From positions 1 to 64,000 of the forward strand of contig NZ_DLHR01000028.1 in the NCBI RefSeq assembly GCF_002483315.1: a stretch of DNA of 64,000 bases, given 5' to 3'. The notes under the pieces were generated by a model, which made no database searches, was not told the origin of the DNA, and saw nothing but the letters and a program-made list of their open reading frames with translations. Made by a program: the position numbers and the translations under genes. Source of the stretch: Flavobacterium sp. UBA7663 (GTDB lineage Bacteria > Bacteroidota > Bacteroidia > Flavobacteriales > Flavobacteriaceae). Position 1 is the stretch's first letter, and the number at the start of each line of letters is the position of its first letter. This document shows positions 7,833-16,320 of this stretch, piece by piece.

Positions 7833-9168
7833 TTAATAATTCTAATATCTTATTTTCTACTTCTTCTGAATTCCAATTTTCTTGAATATTCTCCATTTTC
7901 AAAACTTCTTGCATAATTTCATTTTGAAAATCACCAATCGCCATAGCTTCTGAATAAGGTTGTAAACTAAAAGTTACTCTACTGTATAATGGCATCCATT
8001 TTTCTGGATGTTTGTCGGAAAACCATTTTTCGATTTTCTTTTGCAATAAAAAATTAGCATCCGCAGTTTTCGCACTCATTTCTTCAAAATTTCTTCTGGA
8101 AAGTTCGGCAATGGCATCAGCGTTTGGTTTTCTTGAAATTTCGTATTCTTTGAAAATTCTATCCCAATCATCGCCATATTGTTGCATTAATTCATTCAGA
8201 ATCGTAATATCTTCAAAACCTGCATTCATTCCGTGACCATAAAACGGCACAATTGCATGAGCTGAATCGCCAATTAAAGCAATTTTATCATTAAATGTCC
8301 AAGGAAAACATTTCATAATCGCCAAATAACTGTTTGGATTTCTGAAAAAATCACGCACTAAATCTGGGATTACATCTTTTGTGTCTGGAAAATAATTTGC
8401 AAAAAACGAAACTAATTTTTCTTCGTTGGTCAACGATTCGAAAGAATTTTCGCCTTCAATCGGCATAAACAAAGTACAAGTAAACGAGTTGTCTAAATTA
8501 GCCAATCCCATTAACATGAAATTCCCTCTCGGCCAAATATGTAAAGAATGAATATCAATTTTTGGAGAACCATCTGCATTAGCTGGAATGTGCAATTCTT
8601 TATAACCAATTTTCATGAACTCTTGCGAATAATCAAACATCGATTGACGTTGCATTCTGTGTCTAATTCTCGAAAAAGCACCATCTGCTCCGAAAACTTT
8701 ATCGTATTTTAACTCAGTCCAATCACCTTGTTCCGTTTCGCCTTCCCACAAAGTTGCGGTGGCTAAGGTTACATCCCAAATTTTACGTTCAAAGAAAAAT
8801 TCTACTCCTTCAGCTTCAGCTAAATCCACCATTTTTCTATTCAAAACGCCTCTTGATAGAGAAAAAATAGCTTCACCTTCTTTTCCGTAATATTGATAAT
8901 TTAGTTTTCCATCTTGTAAATGGATGGCTCTTTTATCAACTGGAATTCCGATTTTTCGAATTTCTTCATCTAAACCCACATCTTCCAATGCTTTCCAACC
9001 GCGATTTGACATCACCAAATTAATGGAACGACCCGAAAACTCAACCGTTCTAATATCGGGACTTCTGTCGTAAACATGTACTATATGTCCGGCTCTTTTT
9101 AAATAGATTGCCAGTAAAGTTCCTACTAATCCAGAACCTACAACAGCAATTTTTTGTGGCGTTTGCAT
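7828..9168 (-). CDS. kmo: kynurenine 3-monooxygenase
   Basis: FAD-dependent hydroxylase that converts L-kynurenine to 3-hydroxykynurenine with NADPH and O2 in tryptophan catabolism. It has the dinucleotide-binding motif VVGSGLVGTLLAIYL at residues 10-24 and the second FAD motif IGDSAHAIVPFYGHGMNAGFED near residue 300, a combination specific to KMO. Length (446 aa) is normal for bacterial KMO, which lacks the eukaryotic membrane tail. A -7 box (TATTTTTG, minus strand 9194-9201) precedes the start. Kynureninase, the next step, is encoded about 6 kb away on the same strand but separated by other genes. Confidence 0.92.
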   Translation of the reverse strand: MQTPQKIAVVGSGLVGTLLAIYLKRAGHIVHVYDRSPDIRTVEFSGRSINLVMSNRGWKALEDVGLDEEIRKIGIPVDKRAIHLQDGKLNYQYYGKEGEAIFSLSRGVLNRKMVDLAEAEGVEFFFERKIWDVTLATATLWEGETEQGDWTELKYDKVFGADGAFSRIRHRMQRQSMFDYSQEFMKIGYKELHIPANADGSPKIDIHSLHIWPRGNFMLMGLANLDNSFTCTLFMPIEGENSFESLTNEEKLVSFFANYFPDTKDVIPDLVRDFFRNPNSYLAIMKCFPWTFNDKIALIGDSAHAIVPFYGHGMNAGFEDITILNELMQQYGDDWDRIFKEYEISRKPNADAIAELSRRNFEEMSAKTADANFLLQKKIEKWFSDKHPEKWMPLYSRVTFSLQPYSEAMAIGDFQNEIMQEVLKMENIQENWNSEEVENKILELLK

Positions 9169-9295
9169 GAAGTTTTTGTAAAAATTTGGACTACAAAAAT
9201 ACGGAATAATAAATTTTAATACCTGACTTTTATCAGATTTTTCATTTTGAAATTTATTTTTGTTTAATTATTTTTAATATTAGTTAAACAAAATG

Positions 9296-9303
9296 TATCT
9301 TTG
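9296..9303 (+). promoter_or_regulatory. -7 box for the flavin reductase-photolyase operon
   Basis: TATCTTTG matches TAnnTTTG and lies 13 nt before the start codon at 9317, implying a very short 5' leader. I see no good -33 TTG at the right distance. Confidence 0.45.
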
Positions 9304-9316
9304 AATAAAAATTGCT

Positions 9317-9952
9317 ATGATAAAGATTACAAAAGATGAATTATTTTATATGTCTAAAGTTCCTCGATTGAACTTGGTAAATTGTGTTACAGGTTATAAA
9401 TCGGCTAACTTAATTGGAAGTGTTTCTGTAGAAGGTAATTTAAATGTTGCTATATTTAGTAGTGTTACCCATTTAGGAAGCGAACCACCTTTATTAGGAT
9501 TTATTTTAAGACCTACAACGGTTCCAAGAGACACTTATAAAAACATAAAAGAATCCGGATTCTTTACTGTAAACCACATTACCGAAGAAATGATTGCTGA
9601 TGCACATCATACGTCTTCAAGTTATGAAGAACACATTTCGGAATTTGATAAAACGAATTTAGAACCTGAATTCATCGATGACTTGAAAGTTCCATTTGTT
9701 AAAGGAAGTCCGGTACAATTACTTTGTAAATATGTGAACGAATACAAAATTGAAGAAAACGATTGTATTCATATCATCGCTTCGGTTGAGACTATTTATG
9801 CTGATGAAAAACTATTTCATGATGATAATTGGATGCAATTGGATAGGGGAAATGTGATTACAATTAATGGTTTAGATGGTTATGCTGTTCCAAAATTAGC
9901 AGACAGATTTCATTATGCACGACCAGATAAACCTTCAACTTCGATGTTATAA
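9317..9952 (+). CDS. flavin reductase-like FMN-binding protein
   Basis: FMN-binding split-barrel protein of 211 residues. The flavin reductase-like core runs from LVNCVTGYKSANLIGSVS through SVTHLGSEPPLLGFILRP and the helix DTYKNIKESGFFTVNHI. These proteins reduce or bind flavin. Its place at the head of a run leading to DUF2256, cryptochrome DASH and an iron-sulfur photolyase suggests it supplies reduced flavin or acts with them, which is inference from context. The stop overlaps the next start (TAATG). Confidence 0.84.
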   Translation: MIKITKDELFYMSKVPRLNLVNCVTGYKSANLIGSVSVEGNLNVAIFSSVTHLGSEPPLLGFILRPTTVPRDTYKNIKESGFFTVNHITEEMIADAHHTSSSYEEHISEFDKTNLEPEFIDDLKVPFVKGSPVQLLCKYVNEYKIEENDCIHIIASVETIYADEKLFHDDNWMQLDRGNVITINGLDGYAVPKLADRFHYARPDKPSTSML

Positions 9953-10089
9953 TGGCGCATAAAAAAGTAAATCTTCCCGAAAAAATCTGTAAAACCTGTC
10001 AACGTCCTTTTTCTTGGCGAAAAAAATGGGAGAAAAACTGGGAAGAAGTAATGTATTGTAGTGATAAATGCAGAATGAATAAAATTTAA
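9952..10089 (+). CDS. DUF2256 domain small protein
   Basis: A 45-residue protein starting at the ATG that overlaps the flavin-reductase stop. It has two cysteine pairs, CKTCQRPFSWRKKW and CSDKC, the treble-clef-like pattern of DUF2256, with the hallmark W-R-K-K-W segment between them, so it probably binds zinc. DUF2256 proteins are very often encoded beside photolyase/cryptochrome genes, exactly as here, although their role is not known. It was recognised from translation of the gap before the cryptochrome gene. Confidence 0.9.
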   Translation: MAHKKVNLPEKICKTCQRPFSWRKKWEKNWEEVMYCSDKCRMNKI

Positions 10090-10128
10090 AAAATCAAGTT
10101 CAAGGGCAAAATCAATAATCAAACAAAA

Positions 10129-10236
10129 AATAAGGAACACAGATTTAAGAAATAAGAGAAATCTTTAAAATCTTTTATGAACTTTTTCACAAAGTTATTC
10201 CGTAAAGAAAACTTATGTGACTTATATGTTTAAAAT
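10129..10236 (+). repeat. dispersed repeat region ahead of cryptochrome gene
   Basis: Non-coding stretch containing AACACAGATTTAAG, AAATCTTTAAAATC, TTTTTCACAAAG and, at 10210-10235, ACTTATGTGACTTATATG followed by TTTAAAA. The last unit recurs at 56510-56541 at the start of the beta-mannosidase gene and, diverged, at 39829-39852 upstream of metZ, always in the same orientation relative to the gene that follows. Confidence 0.65.
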
Positions 10237-10237
10237 T

Positions 10238-11530
10238 ATGAACGGACTAATATGGTTTAGAAACGATTTGCGCACGATTGACAATCATTCGTTGTACAAT
10301 GCTTGTAGAGAAAATAAAAAAGTAATTGGTATTTACTGTTTAGATCCAAGGCATTTCGAAACAACTCAATATGGTTTCAAGAAAACAGAAAAATTTAGAA
10401 CTCAATTTCTTCTGGAAACCTTAACCGAATTACAAGAAAATTTAGCTGAGAAAAATATCACATTATTAGTTTATTACGGTTATCCCGAACAATTGATTCC
10501 AGAAATAGCGGCTAAATATCAAATTGAAACGATTTATATTCAAAACGAATGGACGCAAGAAGAAGTGGATGTAGCAACTGAAGTTCGCAATTTAATTCCA
10601 GCGGTAAATTGGAAAACGTATTACGACCAATTCTTATTTCATCCTGATGATGTTCCGTATGAAGATTGGGAGAAAATTCCAGAAGTTTTTACGGAGTTCA
10701 GAAAGCAATTGGAAAAGAAAATTCGAGTGCGACCAACCGTTTCCATCTCAGCAAAACCGATTTCTAATTTAATTGAAGAAAAAACTACAATTCCTAGGTT
10801 GGTAGATTTGGGATTTGAAGATTTCAAGCAACCGAATAAAACCGCTTTTCCTTTTAAAGGTGGTGAAAATCAGGCTAAAAAACGAATCAAAGAATACTTT
10901 TGGGATACTAAAAAACTAGCCGTTTACAAGAAAACTCGAAATGGTTTAGTGGGAAAAGATTACAGTACAAAACTTTCGGCTTGGTTGGCAAATGGTAGTA
11001 TTTCGGCACGAATGATTTATTGGGAAGTACAACAATTTGAGAAAAAGATTGTCAAAAACGAAGATACATATTGGTTAATCTTCGAGTTGATTTGGCGCGA
11101 TTATTTCAAATACATTTCGCTAAAACACGGCAACACAATTTTCCAATTGAACGGCATTTTACAAAAAGAATACCTTTGGAATCAAAACACAAAAGCTTTC
11201 AACCAATGGACAAATGGGACAACACCAGAACATTTTGTAAATGCCAACATGATTGAACTACAAAAAACAGGCTGGATGAGCAATCGCGGTCGTCAAAATG
11301 TGGCGAGTTATTGGGCAAAAGAATGGGAACAAGATTGGCGCATTGGTGCAACCTATTTTGAAAGTATCTTGATTGATTACGATGTGCATAGCAATTATGG
11401 CAATTGGATGTACAATGCTGGTGTTGGTAACGATCCAAGAGATAGAAAATTCAACATTAAACGCCAAGCGGAAATGTATGATGGCGACGGTAAATTTCAG
11501 AAAATGTGGTTAATTCCTGAATTATTTTAA
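10238..11530 (+). CDS. cryptochrome DASH
   Basis: Blue-light flavoprotein of the photolyase/cryptochrome superfamily, DASH type; characterised members repair pyrimidine dimers in single-stranded DNA. It starts with GLIWFRNDLRTIDNHSLY, the photolyase N-terminus. The FAD domain carries TRNGLVGKDYSTKLSAWLANGSISARMIYW, WLIFELIWRDYFKY, TGWMSNRGRQNVASY and DWRIGATYFESILIDYDVHSNYGNW. I use the ATG at 10238 (431 aa). The frame is open back to a GTG at 10217 and an ATG at 10226, but those lie inside a dispersed repeat. The next photolyase starts at the base after its stop, so the two are coupled. Confidence 0.93.
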   Translation: MNGLIWFRNDLRTIDNHSLYNACRENKKVIGIYCLDPRHFETTQYGFKKTEKFRTQFLLETLTELQENLAEKNITLLVYYGYPEQLIPEIAAKYQIETIYIQNEWTQEEVDVATEVRNLIPAVNWKTYYDQFLFHPDDVPYEDWEKIPEVFTEFRKQLEKKIRVRPTVSISAKPISNLIEEKTTIPRLVDLGFEDFKQPNKTAFPFKGGENQAKKRIKEYFWDTKKLAVYKKTRNGLVGKDYSTKLSAWLANGSISARMIYWEVQQFEKKIVKNEDTYWLIFELIWRDYFKYISLKHGNTIFQLNGILQKEYLWNQNTKAFNQWTNGTTPEHFVNANMIELQKTGWMSNRGRQNVASYWAKEWEQDWRIGATYFESILIDYDVHSNYGNWMYNAGVGNDPRDRKFNIKRQAEMYDGDGKFQKMWLIPELF

Positions 11531-13063
11531 ATGAAAACACTTCGATTAGTATTAGGTGACCAACTTAATTCAGAACATTCATGGTTTGATGAAGTCAATC
11601 CTAATGTTGTATATGTGATGGCAGAAATGTGTCAGGAAACGGATTATGTGAAACATCACATTCAAAAAGTAGTGGCTTTTTTTCTTGCGATGCGAAATTT
11701 TTCAGATGAATTGATAAAACAAGATCATGAGGTGATTTATTACAAAATTTCGGATGCAAATAATCCTCATAATTTGGAACAATTGATTTTGGATTTGATA
11801 GAGAAGAATAAAATCGAGCAATTTGAATACCAATATCCTGATGAATATCGCTTGGACGAACAATTGAAATCCATCTGCGAAAAACTTTCCATTCCAACAA
11901 AAGCTGTAGATTCGGAACATTTTTATACTTTCAGAAATGAATTAACGGATTTTTTCAAAGGGAAAAAGCAACTTTTGATGGAAAGTTTCTATCGTATGAT
12001 GCGCAAAAAGCACCATATTTTAATGGTTGGCGATCAACCATTAGACGGAAAATGGAACTTTGACCATAACAATCGCAATCAATATAAAAATGAAGTTCCG
12101 ATTCCTTTTCCTTTGGAATTTCATAAAAATGTGAGTGAAATTGTTACCGAAATTGAAAGTCAAAATATTAACACTTTTGGAAGTATTGATAAAGAAAATT
12201 TCAATTGGCCGACTTCCAGAGACGAAAGTTTGCAATTGATTGACTATTTCTGTGAACAGTTGTTGGCGCATTTTGGAACGTATCAAGATTCGTTGTTTAG
12301 TGGACATAAATTTCTGTTTCACTCGCGTTTATCTTTTGCGATGAATTCCAAAATGATTAGTCCAAAAGAAGTAGTTGATGCTGTAATTTCGTATTATTAT
12401 CAAAATCAAGAAACCATTGAATTGGCGCAAGTAGAAGGTTTTGTGCGACAAATTATTGGTTGGCGCGAATATGTTAGAGGAATTTACTGGAAACAAATGC
12501 CAAATTATGCCCAAATGAACGCTTTGGAAAATTACAATCCATTACCTGAATTCTTTTGGACAGGAAAAACAAAAATGAAGTGCATGCAACATTCGATTTC
12601 CCAAAGTTTATCGGAAGCGTATGCACATCATATTCAGCGATTAATGGTAATTGGTAATTTTTCTTTGTTAGCACAATTACATCCTGACGAAGTTGACGCT
12701 TGGTATTTAGGCGTTTATATCGATGCGATTGAATGGGTAGAAATGCCAAATACTCGTGGTATGAGTCAATATGCTGATGGTGGCATTGTGGCGACTAAAC
12801 CTTATGTTTCTTCAGGAAGTTACATTAATAAAATGAGCAATTATTGCGGCAGTTGTCATTACAAAGTAAAAGACAAATTAGGCGAAAATGCGTGCCCGTT
12901 TAACAGTTTGTATTGGCATTTTTTAGATGAGAAAAAGCAGCATTTTGCCAATAATCAAAGAATGAGCATGATGCTAGCGCTATTGAAAAAAATGAAACCG
13001 GAAGAATTAGCCGCAACGAAAGAAAAAGCGATTTCGATTTTAGAAAAAATAGAAACTTTATAA
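11531..13063 (+). CDS. iron-sulfur cryptochrome/photolyase (FeS-BCP, PhrB type)
   Basis: A 510-residue member of the deoxyribodipyrimidine photolyase-related family (FeS-BCP), prokaryotic (6-4) photolyases that hold FAD and a 4Fe-4S cluster. The N-terminus LRLVLGDQLNSEHSWF is typical. The four cluster cysteines can be placed at C351 (TKMKCMQHS), C439 and C442 (NYCGSCHYKV) and C455 (ENACPFNSLYW), a spacing like that known for the family. FAD-domain segments include SLLAQLHPDEV and WYLGVYIDAIEWVEMPNTRGMSQ. It probably repairs (6-4) photoproducts; this is inferred from the family. It is last in the light-repair operon and followed by a terminator. Confidence 0.93.
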   Translation: MKTLRLVLGDQLNSEHSWFDEVNPNVVYVMAEMCQETDYVKHHIQKVVAFFLAMRNFSDELIKQDHEVIYYKISDANNPHNLEQLILDLIEKNKIEQFEYQYPDEYRLDEQLKSICEKLSIPTKAVDSEHFYTFRNELTDFFKGKKQLLMESFYRMMRKKHHILMVGDQPLDGKWNFDHNNRNQYKNEVPIPFPLEFHKNVSEIVTEIESQNINTFGSIDKENFNWPTSRDESLQLIDYFCEQLLAHFGTYQDSLFSGHKFLFHSRLSFAMNSKMISPKEVVDAVISYYYQNQETIELAQVEGFVRQIIGWREYVRGIYWKQMPNYAQMNALENYNPLPEFFWTGKTKMKCMQHSISQSLSEAYAHHIQRLMVIGNFSLLAQLHPDEVDAWYLGVYIDAIEWVEMPNTRGMSQYADGGIVATKPYVSSGSYINKMSNYCGSCHYKVKDKLGENACPFNSLYWHFLDEKKQHFANNQRMSMMLALLKKMKPEELAATKEKAISILEKIETL

Positions 13064-13096
13064 AAAAACCGAAGCTTTTGAAACTTCGGTTTTGAA
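13063..13096. terminator. terminator after photolyase operon
   Basis: Stem ACCGAAG / CTTCGGT with T-rich tail on the plus strand and A-rich 5' flank. It lies between convergent genes, so it probably works in both directions. Confidence 0.88.
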
Positions 13097-13098
13097 TT

Positions 13099-14175
13099 TT
13101 ATTTATTAAACTTAATCTTATTTCCAACATTCATTTTTTGAGATTTAGCAAAAACACCACACATGTGAAACAACATTCTTGCTCCTACATTTCCATCCCA
13201 ATCGTCATCGCCTGGCGCTACTTCTACTAAATCAAATCCGATGATTTCTTTATTCGTTTCTGCTAAGCGACTGAACAAATAAGCAGCTTGCTCAAATGAA
13301 AATCCACCTGGAACTGGAGTTCCTGTGTTAGGACAATACCAAGGATACATCCCGTCAATATCGAAAGAAATACAAACTTTTTCTGGTAACGAAGCGATAA
13401 TTTGGTCGCATTGTTGCTGCCATGTTTTGCCTTCGAATGCTTCTTGTTTTAAATCGCTATCAGTGTGAACTAAAACTCTATCTTTCAAAGCTACTTCTAC
13501 TTCTTGCTCACAGAAATCGCGAATTCCTACTTGAACAATTTTGGAAACTTGAGGAATTTGTAACGTATTGTACATAATGGAAGCGTGAGAATATGTAAAT
13601 CCTTCATAAGCAATACGTAAATCCATGTGCGCATCTAAATGTAAAATTCCGAAGTTCTCATATTTAGTTGCTAATGCTTGGTAATATCCTAATGGCGTAG
13701 AATGATCTCCACCTAAAAGTACTACTTTTTTGCCTTTATTCATCCAATTTAGCGTTTGCTCACGAACGGCTTCCACCATATCAGAACAAGCATAATTGAT
13801 TTCTTCCAAATCTTTCATTAATGATGGATGATGGTCTAAAATCATTCCACTTTCTAAGGCTTTGATGATTGGAGCAGCTTGCTTCTTATATCTTTTTGAT
13901 TTCTTTTTTAACTCTTTTGGGGCTTTATCTAAATAAATACCTAATTTCCATAATTCAGGAAATTCTTGGTGATTTAAATCTACTTGAAAAGAAGCATCTA
14001 AAACCGCATCAGGACCTTTTGAAGCTCCAGAACCATAACTCACCGTAACTTCCCAAGGCACTGGAATTACAATAATTTCACTTTGTTCTGCCGAAAATGG
14101 CAATCCAAAAATAGTAGCATCGGCTAACCCTGGTTGAGAAGGGTCAAAATTTTCTAAAATTTGCTCTTTAGTCAT
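13099..14175 (-). CDS. ureohydrolase, agmatinase/arginase family
   Basis: Manganese-dependent ureohydrolase of 358 residues. The metal-binding motifs are VVLLGGDHSTPLG, LHLDAHMDLR and CISFDIDGMYP, all with the expected His and Asp ligands. In most family members the last motif is followed by DPxxAP; here it reads MYPWYCPNTGTPVPGG, the variant seen in Bacteroidetes proteins annotated as agmatinase family. Substrate (agmatine, arginine, formiminoglutamate or another guanidino compound) cannot be fixed from sequence. It is transcribed alone, with terminators on both sides. Confidence 0.85.
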   Translation of the reverse strand: MTKEQILENFDPSQPGLADATIFGLPFSAEQSEIIVIPVPWEVTVSYGSGASKGPDAVLDASFQVDLNHQEFPELWKLGIYLDKAPKELKKKSKRYKKQAAPIIKALESGMILDHHPSLMKDLEEINYACSDMVEAVREQTLNWMNKGKKVVLLGGDHSTPLGYYQALATKYENFGILHLDAHMDLRIAYEGFTYSHASIMYNTLQIPQVSKIVQVGIRDFCEQEVEVALKDRVLVHTDSDLKQEAFEGKTWQQQCDQIIASLPEKVCISFDIDGMYPWYCPNTGTPVPGGFSFEQAAYLFSRLAETNKEIIGFDLVEVAPGDDDWDGNVGARMLFHMCGVFAKSQKMNVGNKIKFNK

Positions 14176-14221
14176 TATTTCATGTAATTCAGTTATACAT
14201 TACAAAGATAATTCATTTTAA

Positions 14222-14255
14222 CAAAAAAAGCCGAACAAGAATGCTCGGCTTTTAA
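14222..14255 (-). terminator. terminator upstream of ureohydrolase gene
   Basis: Stem AAGCCGA / TCGGCTT with a T run on the minus strand. It can end transcription from the YwqK-like gene about 100 bp upstream on that strand. Confidence 0.82.
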
Positions 14256-14350
14256 TTATTTATTTGAAATTAATTGTTTCAGAATTTGTCGTAATTAATG
14301 AATTCGATATGTAAAATAATGATTTAATGATAAAACTTCATCAATTAAAC

Positions 14351-14881
14351 TTAATATTTACTCATTTGGAATTCATCAAGATAACTACTATTTTCAATTT
14401 CTAAAATATCCTCTTGAGAAGGTTTTATTTCATTCTCATTTATATCATAAAAAATCCAAGAGTTCGTGATGTAACCAAAATTTATTTCATCTCCTCCTTC
14501 ACAACTTGTTTTTTTATGTTTTTTTCCCATTCTATATGTGCCTTTTGTCTTTAAATTTCCATTTTCATGATAGTATTTCCATTCTCCATATTTATAACTA
14601 TAATAACCATTACAAATTCCACCTGTACAACATTGCTTGTAGGTATCTAGTTTATAATTACCTTCAGATTTTAAGTTCCCATTTTTATAAAATTCTCTCC
14701 AAAATCCTACTCTAAAATTATTAAACTCTTTGTGAAAATAATCTATTGCACCAATGCTTTTAATTTCTCCGTTATCGTAATATTCAGAAATTTCGGTTTT
14801 ATTAAGATATTCAACTTCAGTTCTTGAAGTTCTACAACTTACGAAAAACAAAAAAGTTAACATATATAAAGGTAATCTCAT
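14351..14881 (-). CDS. lipoprotein with YwqK/MORN-like repeats
   Basis: A 176-residue lipoprotein with signal MRLPLYMLTFLFFVSC. It carries three copies of the YwqK/MORN_2 motif: EYYDNGEIKSIGAI, EFYKNGNLKSEGNY and KYYHENGNLKTKGTY, each with the aromatic-xx-NGxxK-xG pattern. Such repeats form beta-hairpin stacks. They are sometimes labelled as antitoxin-like from old annotations, but no toxin gene is visible here, and I make no such claim. The segment QCCTGGICNGYY between repeats two and three has three cysteines and is unusual. Function unknown; probably cell-surface. Confidence 0.72.
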   Translation of the reverse strand: MRLPLYMLTFLFFVSCRTSRTEVEYLNKTEISEYYDNGEIKSIGAIDYFHKEFNNFRVGFWREFYKNGNLKSEGNYKLDTYKQCCTGGICNGYYSYKYGEWKYYHENGNLKTKGTYRMGKKHKKTSCEGGDEINFGYITNSWIFYDINENEIKPSQEDILEIENSSYLDEFQMSKY

Positions 14882-14905
14882 TTTTTTAATAAAATTAAAT
14901 TTACA

Positions 14906-16186
14906 CTATTTCTCCAATATCAACCTCTTCAATATTTGTCCAAATTCGTACATATCTTCAAAAGAACAATAGAATGGTGCTGGAGCTAAACGAATAACAT
15001 TTGGTTCTCTCCAATCGGTAATAACTCCATTTTTCATTAATTTATCAAATAATTCTCTCCCTTGTCCATGAAGATAAACAGATAATTGACAACCGCGTTC
15101 TTCTTGATTTGATGGTGTTAAAATTTCAAAATCGGCTCCTTCTAATTCTTTGTCGATTTCATGTAAAATAAATTCTAAATAAGCCGTGATTAAATTTCGT
15201 TTTGTAATTAATTTATCCATACCTACTTCAGCAAACATTTCTACAGAAGCTAAATAAGGCGCTAATGACAAAATAGGAAGATTACTAATTTGCCAACCAT
15301 CAGCTCCGTGAACAGGATCAAAATCGGGTTCCATTTTAAAACGACGTTCTTTGTTGTGTCCGTACCAACCAGCAAAACGTTTTAACTCTTTATCATTATG
15401 ATGCTTTTCGTGAACAAAAAATCCCGAAGCATTTCCTGGCCCAGAATTCATATATTTATAGCTACACCAAGCAGCGAAGTCTACATTCCAATCGTGTAAA
15501 TCTAATTTGATATTTCCAGCAGCGTGAGCTAAATCCCATCCTACATAAGCGCCTTGTTTTTGCCCGGCTGCTGTTATGGTTTTCATATCGAAAACTTGTC
15601 CGGTATAATAATTTACTCCGCCAATTAAAACTAAAGCTAATTCGCTACCTACTTCCTCAATCTTAGCTAAAACATCTTCTAAACGAATATTAGCTTCTCC
15701 TTCTCTGCGCTTGATTTCAACAATAGCATCTTTTGGATCAAAACCATGAAACTTTACTTGACTTTGGAACATGTATTGATCACTTGGGAACGCCTTTTCT
15801 TCACAAATGATTTTATATTTATGTGGTGTTGGATTGTAAAACGAAACCATTAATAAGTGTAAATTGACTGTTAATGTATTCATTACCCCAACTTCGGTAG
15901 GCTTTGCCCCTACGATATCGCTCAAAGGAACTGCAAAACGTTCTTGATAATCCCACCAAGGCTTATCAGAATAAAAATGCCCTTCTACTGCTAAATTTGC
16001 CCAATCTGCCATTACCTCATCAACGTAAGTTTTAGTTCTTTTAGGCTGAAGTCCTAGAGAATTTCCAGTAAAGTAAATTACTTGTTTTCCGTTTACATGC
16101 GGAAAATGAAATTCATCTCTATATTTTCTCAATGCATCTTGAGCATCTAAGCTTTGTGCGAATTCGCGTGTATTTTGAAAAGTCAT
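14906..16186 (-). CDS. kynU: kynureninase
   Basis: PLP-dependent hydrolase that cleaves kynurenine or 3-hydroxykynurenine to (3-hydroxy)anthranilate and alanine. The N-terminus FRIENDS-type core is present as YFTGNSLGLQPKRTK, the PLP Asp region as YVGWDLAHAAGNIKLDLHDW, and the lysine for the Schiff base in WCSYKYMNSGPGN (about residue 241). The C-terminal REPNVIRLAPAPFY is also characteristic. Length of 426 aa is normal. With kmo at 7.8-9.2 kb it gives tryptophan breakdown from kynurenine to 3-hydroxyanthranilate; the first two steps are not in the window. Confidence 0.93.
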   Translation of the reverse strand: MTFQNTREFAQSLDAQDALRKYRDEFHFPHVNGKQVIYFTGNSLGLQPKRTKTYVDEVMADWANLAVEGHFYSDKPWWDYQERFAVPLSDIVGAKPTEVGVMNTLTVNLHLLMVSFYNPTPHKYKIICEEKAFPSDQYMFQSQVKFHGFDPKDAIVEIKRREGEANIRLEDVLAKIEEVGSELALVLIGGVNYYTGQVFDMKTITAAGQKQGAYVGWDLAHAAGNIKLDLHDWNVDFAAWCSYKYMNSGPGNASGFFVHEKHHNDKELKRFAGWYGHNKERRFKMEPDFDPVHGADGWQISNLPILSLAPYLASVEMFAEVGMDKLITKRNLITAYLEFILHEIDKELEGADFEILTPSNQEERGCQLSVYLHGQGRELFDKLMKNGVITDWREPNVIRLAPAPFYCSFEDMYEFGQILKRLILEK

Positions 16187-16287
16187 TGGTTTGGTTGTTT
16201 GAATAGCAAAAGTAGTTAAAAGTTACAACGTGTCAAAGTGATAAAAAATACGAAAATTGGATTTCAGATTTAGAAAAAACTGAAAAT

Positions 16288-16320
16288 AAAAATCCCAACC
16301 TTTCGATTGGGATTTTAAAA
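16288..16320 (-). terminator. terminator after queA
   Basis: Stem AATCCCAA / TTGGGATT with A-rich flank, just past the queA stop on the minus strand. Confidence 0.85.

Noticed and set aside
11199..11467. Long open frames on the minus strand inside the cryptochrome gene
   Set aside because: They are antisense shadows of a conserved gene, with no promoter or family resemblance.
14351..14881. Toxin-antitoxin system suggested by the YwqK-type repeats
   Set aside because: No toxin-like partner is adjacent and the protein is a lipoprotein with generic MORN-like repeats; the antitoxin label is an annotation habit.
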